Shown here: positions 32,319 to 41,303 of the stretch, one piece after another | Position numbering within the stretch: the first letter of the stretch is position 1 | How the letters are laid out: the number at the start of each line of letters is the position of its first letter | DNA from: Deinococcus aetherius | Lineage (GTDB): Bacteria; Deinococcota; Deinococci; Deinococcales; Deinococcaceae | DNA: 64,000 nt | Assembly (NCBI RefSeq): GCF_025997855.1 | Contig: NZ_AP026561.1 | Span: forward strand, 620,001 to 684,000 | Direction: 5' to 3' | The notes under the pieces: model-generated | What the model saw: only the letters and a program-made list of their open reading frames with translations | Databases searched by the model: none | Told to the model about the DNA's origin: nothing | Translations under genes and position numbers: made by a program

Positions 32319-32339
32319 ATCCAAAGTCAAAGTTTGGAT
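32319..32339. promoter_or_regulatory. GntR-type palindromic operator
   Basis: ATCCAAA (32319-32325) and TTTGGAT (32333-32339) are perfect inverted arms with a 7-bp spacer, 22 bp from the lyase start and 19 bp before the GntR start. It is the obvious binding site for a regulator controlling both directions. Confidence 0.65.
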
Positions 32340-32346
32340 TCAGAAG

Positions 32347-32352
32347 TAGAGT
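32347..32352 (+). promoter_or_regulatory. -10 box of the GntR gene, leaderless arrangement
   Basis: TAGAGT ends 6 bases before the ATG at 32359; no Shine-Dalgarno is present. The overlapping palindrome upstream would allow autorepression. Confidence 0.4.
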
Positions 32353-32358
32353 TTGGAC

Positions 32359-33024
32359 ATGCCGAGTGTGAAGGTTTCCGTGACCGATCAACTGCGGGAG
32401 GACATCCTGAATGGCCTGTACCTGCCGGGGCAGGCGCTCATTCAGGAGGAATTGTCACAGGGGTACGGCGTGAGTCGCCTCCCGGTGCGGGAGGCGCTGC
32501 AACGCCTGGAAGGCGAGGGCCTGGTGCGGCAGGAAGGCAAACGCGGTGTGGTCGTCGCGCACCTCGACCCATTCGAGGCAGAAGACCTCGCGCTGATGCG
32601 CGCACAGCTCGAACCGCTCGCGCTCGAACTGGCCTTTGGGCATTTGACCAAGGCCCAGCTCGGACGCGCAGAGGACCTCGTGGACGCGATGGCGCGGGAG
32701 GACGATGCCCGGCAGCACGGCCGGTTGAATTGGGCTTTTCACCGCACCCTCTACGAACCCGCACACCGTGCCCGCCTGCTCCACACACTCGATGTGTTGC
32801 ACCGCAGCGCCGACCGCTACATGCGCTTTCAATTCAACGTTATCGACAACAAGCGCCAGAGCCAGCAGGAACACTCGGCGCTCCTCGCCGCCCTTCGGGC
32901 GCAGGACCTGGGAGAGGCGCAGCGGGTGCTCGAGCACCACATCGTCGACGCGGGCATCCAACTCGTCGCCTTCCTGCACACGCATCTGAATACTCCTGAG
33001 AGGACCCACACAAGAAGACCCTGA
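32359..33024 (+). CDS. GntR-family (FadR/FCD subgroup) transcriptional regulator
   Basis: 221 aa. The winged helix is SVTDQLREDILNGLYLPGQALIQEELSQGYGVSRLPVREALQRLEGEGLV, matching the GntR consensus. An all-helical FCD domain follows with conserved metal-site histidines (FHRTLYEPAHR, QEHSALLAALRAQD, LEHHIVDA). Such proteins bind carboxylic acids. It diverges from the PLP-lyase/ALDH operon and very likely represses it. ATG at 32359 is preferred over the TTG two codons upstream. Confidence 0.9.
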   Translation: MPSVKVSVTDQLREDILNGLYLPGQALIQEELSQGYGVSRLPVREALQRLEGEGLVRQEGKRGVVVAHLDPFEAEDLALMRAQLEPLALELAFGHLTKAQLGRAEDLVDAMAREDDARQHGRLNWAFHRTLYEPAHRARLLHTLDVLHRSADRYMRFQFNVIDNKRQSQQEHSALLAALRAQDLGEAQRVLEHHIVDAGIQLVAFLHTHLNTPERTHTRRP

Positions 33025-33142
33025 CTGCGGCTTTTGGGACGGAGGAGAACAGGCAGGACGAACACCTCCCGTGCTGCCCGGGAAAGACTTCACTTTGCAC
33101 TTCCTGGCAGCTTCCTTGAACCATGGCCACGCTGTGCGGGGC

Positions 33143-33215
33143 TCAAGGCCCGCCGAGCGCGGCGTGAATGCCGCCGTCCACCGGATACGCGGCGTGTGCG
33201 GCATCACGTCCCAGG
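33143..33215 (-). pseudogene. C-terminal tail of an SDR gene
   Basis: The frame ends with AAYPVDGGIHAALGGP and a stop at 33143. The VDGG motif near the end is the usual C-terminus of SDR enzymes (substrate/cofactor loop end). No core motifs are found upstream, so it is a remnant. The remainder of 33025-33281 carries nothing recognisable. Confidence 0.4.
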
Positions 33216-33281
33216 GCGGCATCACCGGAAGAGAAGCCCGGCAGTCCACATGTCGGCGGGACGCCGGGTCCGCTGGCCCCG

Positions 33282-36200
33282 TCAGCTGGTGGAATGCCCC
33301 TCGCCCAGCTCGTCCTCCAGCACCCGCCGGTGGGCCCGGCGCGCGACGTTGGCGCTTGCCTCGTCCCCCAGCGCCGTCAGGACCCGGATCACGCCCCGGT
33401 GCGCGTCCTCGTTCAGGGGGTCGAGTTCCACCGCCCGGCGGTAGGCGTGCAGGGCTTCCCGGGGAGAGGCCGCCTCCACCTTCGCCCCCAGCATCAGGGC
33501 GACGGTCACCGCGTCGTCCAGGGCGCGGCGGCGCACCAGTTCCACCCACTCCCCGCGCGCCCCGCTCAGGAACTCGCCCCGGTAGCTCATCAGCACCTCG
33601 CGCATCGCCCGCTCCTCGCCCGACTCGGCGGCGCGCGCGAGGGCCACTACGTCGGCCCGCACCTCGAAGCGCGGGGAGAGGCGGTAGGTCCCCCCCTCGA
33701 AGGGCAGCGGGTTGAAGTCGAGCCCCCCGCCCTCGGCGAGCGACGCGCGGGCGCGCCGGACCACCACCTTGAAGTACTCCAGTTGCGAGGGCGTCACGGT
33801 GCCGTCCCACAGGGCGTCCACGATCTGCTCGCGGGCGGCGGGCCCGTACAGGGCGAGCCACGCGAGGAGTTCACCGCACTTGGCGAAGGGCAGGCGGACC
33901 TCCCGCTCGCCCACCCGGACCTCCAGGGGGCCGAGGGTGCGCAGCGTGAGGGTGGGCATGCTCGGCGCCCCCGCCGCGCTCAGGGGCGGCCCGAAGCGTT
34001 CCGGCCACCAGCCCCGGCGCACGGCCTCCGCGTACAGGCCCCCCACGGCGGGCGCGTCGGGACGCAGCAGGCCGTCCCCGCCGAGGGCGTCGAGCCGCGC
34101 GACGACCTCGGCCAGGTCGGCCCGCGCGAGCTGCCCGGCCCGGCGCGCGAGTTCGGCGAGGTAGACCCGGGCGCGCAGGGCCGCGTCGGGTTCCGCGCCG
34201 AGCGCCGCCGTGAACAGGGGCCGCGCGTCGGCGGGCCGGGCGTCCCCAAAGGCGATCAGCCCCTCCTGAAAGGCGAGTTCGGCGGCCAGGGGCAGGTCCA
34301 GGGCGCTGCGCTCCGGCGTGCCCGCCACCGCCAGCCGGGCGCGGTCCAGGGCGAGCCGGGCGGCTCCCGCGTCCCCGGCCCGGCGGGCCGCCTCCACCGC
34401 GCGGACCCAGGTGACCCCCTCCAGCCCGTCGGGCGCGCCCACCTCGCGCGCCGCCTGCCGGGCGCGGGCGTAGGCGTCCAGCGCGTCCCTGAACCGTCCG
34501 GCGTGGCGGTGCACGTCCCCCAGCGTTCCCAGCAGCAGCGGCAGGTGGCGCACGCCCGCCGCCTGCGCGTGGGCGAGGGCGCGCTCCAGTTGCCCGCGCG
34601 CCTCCTCCAGTCGGCCCTGAAAGGCGTAGAGGGTGGCGAGGTTGTTGCGCTCCACCGTCGCCCGCCCGGGCAGGCCCAGCGAGTCGTACAGCGCGACCGC
34701 GCGCTCCAGCAGCGGCACCGCCGCGCCGTACTCGCCCATCCCGGTGTGGCACAGCGCGAGCAGGCTCAGCCCCCCCGCGAGGTCCGCCGCGTCGCCGCTC
34801 GCCTCGGCGCGCCCCACCACGTTTTCGGCCACCGTCCGGGCGTCCTCGGGCCGCCCCAGTTCCCAGTACACGGTGGCGCGCGCCTGGCGGGCCCCCGTCA
34901 GCGCCGGGCCCTCGGCCACCCCCTCGGCCTCGTCCAGCAGGGCCAGCGCCTCCTCGGGGTGGCCCAGCCCCAGCGCCCGCCGCGCGAGGTAGGTCAGGGC
35001 CCGCGCGTCCGCCTGCCTGGCCGCCCGCAGCGCGAGCAGCGCCGCCTCGCCGCGCCCCTGCTCCCCCGTCTCGATCTGGGCGACCGCCAGGGCCCGGCGC
35101 AGGGCGGGGGGCAGCCCAGCCTCCCCCAGGGGCCCCAGGACCTCCCGCACGAGGTGGTGCTCGGCGCGCTCCTCCAGGGCGGGGACCAGCGCGAGAGCAA
35201 GGCGCCGGACGTCTCCCTCCCGCCCCGCGAGGTGGTGGTGGCGTGTGGCCTCCAGCACCCCGCCGCGCGCCTCGGCGGCAAGGGCGGCGACCCCGTGCAG
35301 CCGCGCGTGCCGCGCCGGGTCGCGCAGCAGGGCCGCCTCCAGTTCGGCGCGCAGCAGGCGGTGGGGGCGCCAGCGGTCGTCCCCCAGGGGCGTGAGGGGC
35401 AAGCCCGCCTGCCGGGCCACGCGCATCAGGCCCGGGGGCCAGGTGAGGCCCATCCCGCTGGCCCCGGGGGCACTCCACTCCTCCAGCACGCTGAGGTCGG
35501 CCAGCACCGATTGCTGCCCGGGGGTGAGGCGGGCGAGCAGCTCACGCACGAGGTCGGCGGGGTCCGGCGGCGCAGGCCCGCCCGCGGCGAGCAGCCCCAG
35601 CCCGATGGGCCAGCCCTCCAGCGCGCGGTGGGCCTGCGCCGGGTCGAGCGTGGAGCCCCGCGCAGCGAGGAAGGCGCGCGTCTCGGCCTCGCTGAAGGCC
35701 AGCTCTCCCGGGCCCAGCACCAGGGCGTCGCCCCGCGCCCGGCGGCGGGCGAGTTCGAGGTTCGAGGCGTCGTAGGCGGCAATCAACACGTGGTGGCCCT
35801 CGCCCAGCGCGTCGAGCAGGGCGGTGAGCCACCCCTGGGCGTCCGGGCCGAGCCGCTCGGCATGGTCGAGCACGAGGGAGACGCCGAAGGGAAGGGCGTT
35901 GAGGTGCGCCCCCAGCGAGGCCGCGAGCCGGGCGGGAGGCGCCCCCGCAGCGGCCGACCGGCGCAGGTCGCGCACCTCCTCCGGCGACAGCACCGGCACG
36001 AGGGCCGACAGGACGGAGGCCGCCAGGGTGGCAGGCATGGCGTCGTCGGGCCGCAGGCTCAGCCAGCTCACCCCCCGCCCACCCCGTCCGGACGCCGCGC
36101 GGGCGTACTGCGCGAGCAGGGTCGTCTTCCCGAACCCCGAGCCCGCCGCGAGGACGATCAGCCGCTCCTCGGCCGCCAGCAGCCGGGCCAGGAGCCCCCC

Positions 36201-36287
36201 GCGCGCCAGTTCTTCCGCCAGGGGGCGCGGAACCGGTCCCCAGGGACCGGCGGGCGGAAGGTCGGGCGGCTGCGGCAGGGCGTTCAC
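33282..36287 (-). CDS. ATPase-TPR-BTAD transcriptional regulator (MalT/SARP-like)
   Basis: About 1001 aa from GTG 36287; the frame is open to 36434 but the extra part lacks features, and a TTGACC-like -35 lies inside it. Order: STAND-type P-loop ATPase with Walker A AAGSGFGKTT (about 48-57); MalT-like helical region; TPR array (about 400-780) with repeats such as NNLATLYAFQGRLEEARGQLERAL; then an OmpR-like winged helix (TLRTLGPLEVRVGEREVRLPFAKCGELLAWLAL) and a BTAD domain at the C-terminus. Such proteins act as ATP-dependent activators. The DNA-binding/BTAD part is C-terminal rather than N-terminal as in classical SARPs. Confidence 0.83.
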   Translation of the reverse strand: MNALPQPPDLPPAGPWGPVPRPLAEELARGGLLARLLAAEERLIVLAAGSGFGKTTLLAQYARAASGRGGRGVSWLSLRPDDAMPATLAASVLSALVPVLSPEEVRDLRRSAAAGAPPARLAASLGAHLNALPFGVSLVLDHAERLGPDAQGWLTALLDALGEGHHVLIAAYDASNLELARRRARGDALVLGPGELAFSEAETRAFLAARGSTLDPAQAHRALEGWPIGLGLLAAGGPAPPDPADLVRELLARLTPGQQSVLADLSVLEEWSAPGASGMGLTWPPGLMRVARQAGLPLTPLGDDRWRPHRLLRAELEAALLRDPARHARLHGVAALAAEARGGVLEATRHHHLAGREGDVRRLALALVPALEERAEHHLVREVLGPLGEAGLPPALRRALAVAQIETGEQGRGEAALLALRAARQADARALTYLARRALGLGHPEEALALLDEAEGVAEGPALTGARQARATVYWELGRPEDARTVAENVVGRAEASGDAADLAGGLSLLALCHTGMGEYGAAVPLLERAVALYDSLGLPGRATVERNNLATLYAFQGRLEEARGQLERALAHAQAAGVRHLPLLLGTLGDVHRHAGRFRDALDAYARARQAAREVGAPDGLEGVTWVRAVEAARRAGDAGAARLALDRARLAVAGTPERSALDLPLAAELAFQEGLIAFGDARPADARPLFTAALGAEPDAALRARVYLAELARRAGQLARADLAEVVARLDALGGDGLLRPDAPAVGGLYAEAVRRGWWPERFGPPLSAAGAPSMPTLTLRTLGPLEVRVGEREVRLPFAKCGELLAWLALYGPAAREQIVDALWDGTVTPSQLEYFKVVVRRARASLAEGGGLDFNPLPFEGGTYRLSPRFEVRADVVALARAAESGEERAMREVLMSYRGEFLSGARGEWVELVRRRALDDAVTVALMLGAKVEAASPREALHAYRRAVELDPLNEDAHRGVIRVLTALGDEASANVARRAHRRVLEDELGEGHSTS

Positions 36288-36459
36288 CTCCGGGCACGGG
36301 CGGGAGTCAGGGCAGCGGACAGGGGCAGGTTCACCCTCACTGTAACTCGTTTGGATCAGGGTCAAAATGGGCCGTGGTCCCGCCTGCGGAGGGTAAGGTA
36401 CTCCCACCCCCGCCTTGACGTTGGTTGAGCCCAACCCTTCAGGCTCAGGTCACTTCTAA

Positions 36460-36765
36460 CCCTGGCCTGCCTCCCGCCGTCCCCGTTTCGGCGTCTCCTG
36501 CGCCTGCAAGGCACCGGCGGCGCGCTTCGAGGTCAAGGCAACGAAATACCTGCGACGAGAGGGCAGCTATCTTCAGCAACTCACCGGGTACCTGGTGCTC
36601 GACCGTCTCGGGGGCATTCAGGGCAGCACGCTCCCAGTACGGCGACTCGGGGTGTACTACGCCCGGCACGGCGTGTTGCAGGTAATGCACGTGCGGGAGG
36701 TCTTTCGACCCGGCCTGTTGCCCCAGCTCGTGACCTGGTTCGACGACAGCCTGCCGACGAAGTGA
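36460..36765 (+). pseudogene. Unrecognised C-terminal coding fragment
   Basis: An open frame follows a TAA at 36457 and ends at TGA 36763-36765. It has no plausible start, but its last 80 codons look coding (RFEVKATKYLRREGSYLQQL, LGVYYARHGVLQVMHVREVF, LLPQLVTWFDDSLP). It is probably the 3' part of a gene whose 5' end is lost. The family is not recognised. Confidence 0.35.
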
Positions 36766-37218
36766 GCCCCTTCAAGAACAGCTCACCCGTCATGGGCAGG
36801 GAGAGCAAATGCGCCGCAGAGGTTCCCCACGTGCGTGTAAGGGTCAGGTCATGTGGCTGCGGCTCCTCCCCCTGCTGTTGATCGTCACCGCGTAGGCCCA
36901 ACCTCCCTCTGGGCCTGCATCCCAACTTGCGGTCACCACGTTCTGTCGAATTGGCGGGTCAGCTTCAAGGTGAAAGCCTGTCAGCTAGGAGCACCTTCAC
37001 ACAGATCACCGTGCAGGCGCTCTGCAAAGCTCAGGCCAAGACCACAGCGCATGTGGCAGTCATACCGGAATAGCCGCAAGGGGCTCGACATGACCAATTG
37101 GCTGCTGCTGGCGCTGCTCATCCCACGGCGCGTCATCTGAGGGCGTACGCTAATTCGGGGAATGAACTACGTAAGATAATCACGTTTAGTCAGATATTCT
37201 ATGGTGAACTTCTGACAA
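36766..37218 (+). other. Intergenic stretch with AT-rich leader of the AbiE-like pair
   Basis: No gene was found. The last 75 bases (37145-37218) are strikingly AT-rich for this window (AAGATAATCACGTTTAGTC, GATATTCTAT) and probably hold the promoter and autoregulatory sites of the following antitoxin gene, since AbiEi proteins repress their own operons. Confidence 0.35.
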
Positions 37219-37845
37219 ATGCGCGCGAAGTCCACCACGGAAGTCCAGCAGTTCGTGGAGCGGCAACCCGAGGGCGCGCCATTCTCCCCGACGGAACTGC
37301 TGCTGTACGGCACGCGCGCAAGCATCGACCGGGCGCTCTCCCGCTTGACCAAGGACGGCGTGATCGAGCGGGTGGCGCGCGGGATCTACGTCAAGCCTAA
37401 ACGCAGCCGTATCGTCGGCAAGGTCCTGCCCAGCCCGGTGGCGGTTGCCAGGACCTACGCGCGAGCGCGCGGCATTCCCGTCACCACCCCTGGGGCCCAG
37501 GTGCTCGCCGACTACGGCCTCAGCACCCAGACGCCGGTGACGCCGGTGCTCAGCGCCGGGGTGAGCGGCAAGAAGACCCTCAAGATCGGCAACCGTCAGG
37601 TGACCCTCCGGCACGCACCCAGGTACGTGCTACGGCAGGCGGGCACCCCTGCTGGCGACGCCCTCGCCGCGCTGCACCACCTGAGCCGCCACCGCCCGGA
37701 CGAGGGCCACGCCGTCCTTGCCCAGCTGGACGTCGCCACCTTCGACCGACTGCTCGAACTGCGCCCCACCCTGCCCGGCTGGCTCGCTGACCTGATCACC
37801 ACTCACGCCCGGGGAGCGGTTTACCCGGGGAGCGTGCGGCCTTGA
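37219..37845 (+). CDS. AbiEi-type antitoxin (DUF6088-like)
   Basis: 208 aa. The N-terminal winged helix (FSPTELLLYGTRASIDRALSRLTKDGVIERVARGIYVKPK) is that of AbiEi/DUF6088 antitoxins, which pair with nucleotidyltransferase toxins and repress their operon. The middle segment VARTYARARGIPVTTPGAQVLADYGL and APRYVLRQAGTPAGDALAALHHL are also typical. Its stop overlaps the TTG start of the toxin gene (TTGA), the usual coupling. The antitoxin frame is intact while the toxin is frameshifted. Confidence 0.82.
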   Translation: MRAKSTTEVQQFVERQPEGAPFSPTELLLYGTRASIDRALSRLTKDGVIERVARGIYVKPKRSRIVGKVLPSPVAVARTYARARGIPVTTPGAQVLADYGLSTQTPVTPVLSAGVSGKKTLKIGNRQVTLRHAPRYVLRQAGTPAGDALAALHHLSRHRPDEGHAVLAQLDVATFDRLLELRPTLPGWLADLITTHARGAVYPGSVRP

Positions 37846-38886
37846 ACTGGCTGCCCCTGGAGCCTGAGGAGCAATGCGACGTGCTCGAGGCTGTCGCTGC
37901 CCGGCAGAACCGGGAGCCCGTCATCCTGGAAAAGGACCTGTGGGTGGTGTGGGCGCTCGCCCAGACCTTCGCGCTGGGCGGGAGTGAGGTCCCGATGGCG
38001 TTCAAGGGAGGGACCAGCCCCCCAGGGGGACGCTGCCGTCACCCGCTTCAGCGAGGATCTCGACATCACCCTGGGCCTGCTCGGCGCGTCGGGTCGCACG
38101 CCCCAAGACCTCGCCAGGATGTCGCGCGATGCGCGGGACACGGTCATCGCCGACTTGGGGCTTCAGGCCCAGGCCTTCGTGCGGGACCGGATCCTGCCCC
38201 ACCTGCGCGCGGCGGCACCCGCCCTCGACGCGCGGGTGCAGGTCGTCACGGAGGGAGAGCCCGCCGCCCTGCAACTGGCCCTGCGCTACCCGACCGTCCT
38301 CTCGGCGGGCACGGCACACATCCGGCGGCGCGTGCTGCTGGAGTTCGGGGGCAAGAACCGCATCGAGCCGCGTGAGCAGTGCATCATCCGCACCTACCTC
38401 GGCGAGGACGCCCAGGTGCGGGAAGCAGTGGAGCTGCCCGAGGCGACAGTCGAAGTTCTCGACGCGCGGCGGACCTTCTGGGACAAGCTCACGGCGCTGC
38501 AGGTGGCCTGTGCCCAACCACAGAAGCTGCGTCGGCTGGTCCACTTCTCCCGCCACCTGCTCGGCCTGCACGTGCTGATGCAGGGAGGGATTGGCCCCGC
38601 CGCGCTGGCGGACGTGGCGCTGCGTGACGACGTCATCGCCACGAAGACCGTCCTCTTCCGCGAGGCGGGCGTGGATGACGCGGACTGCTGCACGGGGAAG
38701 GCCGTGATCGTGCCCCAGGGGGAGGTGCTGCGGGCGCTCGAACAGGACTACCGGGAGATGGAGGCTTCGGGCATGTTCGGCGGCGAGGGCATTTCCCTCC
38801 GCGACATCCTGGCGACGCTACGTCAGGTGCGGGAGCGACTTGGCCGTGAGGCAGCCGCGCCTGGCGAGGTGACGGGAGACCCGTAG
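37842..38886 (+). pseudogene. AbiEii-type nucleotidyltransferase toxin, frameshifted
   Basis: The frame from TTG 37842 gives EEQCDVLEAVAARQNREPVILEKDLWVVWAL and MAFKGGTS. The motif should continue as LSK...RFSEDLDIT, but the frame is lost after the serine; VTRFSEDLDIT continues in the +1 frame (38035 onward) and runs to TAG/TGA at 38886. The break falls at a C6-A-G5 run (about 38018-38029), between the GGTS and DLD catalytic motifs. Either the gene is dead, a programmed +1 shift makes the toxin, or the sequence has an error. AbiEii enzymes transfer GTP or CTP to their targets. Confidence 0.75.
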
Positions 38887-39154
38887 CCTGAGGGCTCCAG
38901 TCAGCCCGGACGCACCGCACGTTCGCGGTTGGCTGGCGACGCCGTCCCGGGAGACGCAGCACTGGCGGACGTGTTGAACGACAGCAACCTGCCTGAAGGC
39001 CAGGCCCAGGGGTCACCCGGTACTGGAAGGCCGTACCGCGGTAGGGGAGGGTCAGGGTGTCGCCTTGGGCGAGGACGTTCGGGTGGCGCTCTGGACTGGA
39101 GGAGGACCTGACGTCGGCTTGCCTTTTCGCCGCCGGGCAGGCACGATGCACAGC

Positions 39155-39595
39155 ATGACGAAAAAGTCGACGAAGGCCCCGGCCAAGAAGTCCGCCGCTG
39201 CCAAGGCTCCCCAGCGGGAGGCGGCCGAGGTCGAGCAGCCTGCACCTGTCGCCGAGGCAGGCGCGGGCGAGTCCACCGGGGGGCGTGGCGGCAAGGTCGC
39301 CAAGACGCAACTCGTCGAGCAGGTGGCCCAGCAGAGCGGTTTGACGAAGAAACAGGCCGGTCAGGCCGTCGACGCCGCGATGGAAGCCATCGTGGACGCG
39401 ATCAAGCAGGGGCAGAGCGTGGGGTTGCCCGGTCTGGGCACGCTGAGTGTGAAGGCGACCGCCGCCCGCACCGGCGTCCGCCCCGGCACCAGCGAGAGGA
39501 TTCAGATCCCGGCGGGCCGCAAAGTCGCGTTCAAAGTCGCCAACACCCTCAAGGGAGCGCTCGGCGGCACGGGCGACGCGGCAGCCGCCCAGTAA
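39155..39595 (+). CDS. hup: Histone-like DNA-binding protein HU
   Basis: 146 aa. The N-terminal extension [19 protein letters not shown] is rich in Lys and Ala, as in HU of Deinococcus, and was used to choose ATG 39155 over 39146. The HU fold follows: [53 protein letters not shown], then the DNA-binding arm [30 protein letters not shown]. An acidic/Pro linker ([11 protein letters not shown]) separates the parts. It compacts the nucleoid. It is an intact gene between decayed AbiE and CHAT loci and may be an additional HU copy on an accessory replicon. Confidence 0.93.
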   Translation: MTKKSTKAPAKKSAAAKAPQREAAEVEQPAPVAEAGAGESTGGRGGKVAKTQLVEQVAQQSGLTKKQAGQAVDAAMEAIVDAIKQGQSVGLPGLGTLSVKATAARTGVRPGTSERIQIPAGRKVAFKVANTLKGALGGTGDAAAAQ

Positions 39596-39624
39596 ATACC
39601 CAGGAAAGATGCCTCCACCCCGGT

Positions 39625-39646
39625 GCCCCCTTCGGGGCGCTTTCTT
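39625..39646 (+). terminator. Rho-independent terminator of the HU gene
   Basis: GCCCC (39625-39629) pairs with GGGGC (39634-39638) around the loop CTTC, followed by GC and the T-rich run TTTCTT, 30 bp after the HU stop. Confidence 0.72.
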
Positions 39647-39773
39647 CTGCAAAACCAGCACCAGGCGGAAAGCACAGGCTCCGGCCCCGAGCAGTGGTGG
39701 AGTATGGCTCCGAAGCCTTGCTTCACCGTCGAACTGGAAACGCCCGGAGGAGAGGTGCCGTTAGCATCAGGGA

Positions 39774-41270
39774 GTGCCCGGGTCCTCCATCCTGCCCGTG
39801 CTCCGTTCGCGTGTCGAATCCCTCGAGTTCCTCTCCGGCTCCCCCGCCTTCTACCCGTTCTCGGCCCAACTCCTCGACCGGGTGTTCACGCAGCCGGAAT
39901 TTGCCCGTCCCCTCGAACAGATCAGTCTGGAATTCAAGCACCTGCTCGACGGATTCCGGGCGCAGCAGGAGGCGTTCAGACAGGAGGCCAGTCCGCTCCT
40001 CGGGCGCTTCTGGGAGCTGTTTCCCGAACGGCGCGACGACAACGTGCAGCGTGCGGGTGAACACGGCCTTCCGACGTTGGCCTACTACGGCAGCCTGAAA
40101 CGCGCAGAGAACATCCTCGCTGGGCAGGACCTATACGCCCTGAGGCAACGGCTGGAGCCTGCCAAGTTCGGTGACGACCGCACCCCGGTCGGCGCCCTCC
40201 TCTGAATTCTGGGGAACGCCTTCCAGCAGGAGACGGAGAAGAACCCGGAGGTGTGGGCCGACGAACGGACCGAACCGCTGTTCCTGGACCTGGCCCGCCT
40301 CACCGATCAGCAGCACCATGAGGTCGCGGCCCTCCGGCTGTACCTGCCCGCCACCCCGGGCAGCGTCGTTCGGAACCTCCTCCAGATTCGTCAGGCCCTC
40401 CTGGGAACCTCAAAGCGGTACGGCTCGCTGACTGAGCGGAGCCGCGACCTCATAGCCATCCTCCCGCTGCAACTTAACTTCCAGGTTCAGGTGCGCGCCG
40501 AGGCGGGCGGCGAACGTGAGCCGTACCCCGAGCTGCGGCAGAGAACCTTGCGGTTGTGGGCCACGCTGCTGGGGGAGCTGAGCCTCCGCTGGCCCGCCAG
40601 GCCGCCACCCTGCGGGGAGAGCAGACCGCCGTGCCCGTCATCGGCACCCCCACCGTGCTGTTGGTCACCGCGAACCCCGCGGACCAACGGCTGTGGATCG
40701 ACGAGGAGATGAAGCGCGTTCAGGACGAGTTGAGAACGTCCACCCGGCAGAACGCCCCGCAGGTGGTGCGTGAGGACGCGGCCCGGGGCGAGGATTTCCT
40801 GCGGGTCCTCAACCGCTACCAACCGCAGCTCCTGCACTTCAGCGGGCACAGGGACGAGGAGAGCCGCACCTTCGTGGACGCCGAGGGCAGCACCCTCCCC
40901 CTTTCCCACGACCGGGTGGTGGAGGCCCCGCGCATCGCCGGTGGGGTGCGTGTGGCGGTGTTCATGGCGTGCCATTCGGGCGCCGTGGCGGGACGGGTCG
41001 TGGAAGTTCGTGGACGCGGCCATCGGCATGGCGACGGAACTCGACGACGTCGTGGCGCCCTTGTCCTCGGCCCACTTCTACCAGGCGCTCGCCGAGGGCC
41101 AGAGCGGGCGGCGCCGCGCTTCGGCGGGCGTGACCGCCCGCCATGACCTCCGGCACGTCCGGCACAGGCACGCCGCCGGTACGGTGGGCGCAGTGAACGT
41201 GTTCCATGGAGAAAACGCGCCGCCGAACGGGCGGCTGTTCATCCACCGGCCGACTCCACACCCGGCCTGA
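39774..41270 (+). pseudogene. CHAT-domain (caspase-like) effector gene, multiply disrupted
   Basis: From GTG 39774 a frame codes for an unrecognised N-terminal domain. A TGA at 40203 interrupts it, but the same frame continues (NAFQQETEKNPEVWADERTEP) to about 40590. It shifts frame near 40595 into the C-terminal domain VLLVTANPADQRLWIDEEMK, LLHFSGHRDEESRTFVD (catalytic His) and VAVFMACHSGAVAGRVVE (catalytic Cys). It shifts again near 41004 into FVDAAIGMATELDDVVAPLSSAHFYQALAEGQS. These blocks match CHAT-like proteases of conflict systems. One stop and at least two frameshifts make it a pseudogene. Confidence 0.72.
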
Positions 41271-41303
41271 GGAGTTCGGGCAACCGTTCCAAAGGAGCGC
41301 CCC

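Noticed and set aside
33168..36428. A 1086-codon open frame on the plus strand, antisense to the ATPase-TPR regulator
   Set aside because: Composition is dominated by Gly, Arg, Pro, His and Gln with no domain pattern; it is the complement of a GC-rich coding frame. The minus-strand gene has Walker A, TPR and BTAD motifs.
36851..36895. A 14-codon hydrophobic ORF (MWLRLLPLLLIVTA) as a signal peptide or toxin peptide
   Set aside because: Too short, no ribosome-binding site, no terminator; hydrophobic runs of this size occur by chance in GC-rich DNA.
39000..39110. Minus-strand segment before HU reading like coding sequence ([17 protein letters not shown])
   Set aside because: No start, stop context or family pattern could be established within 110 bases.
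40203..40205. TGA in the CHAT gene as selenocysteine or recoding site
   Set aside because: Two additional frameshifts downstream show general decay, and no selenocysteine-insertion hairpin is evident after the codon.
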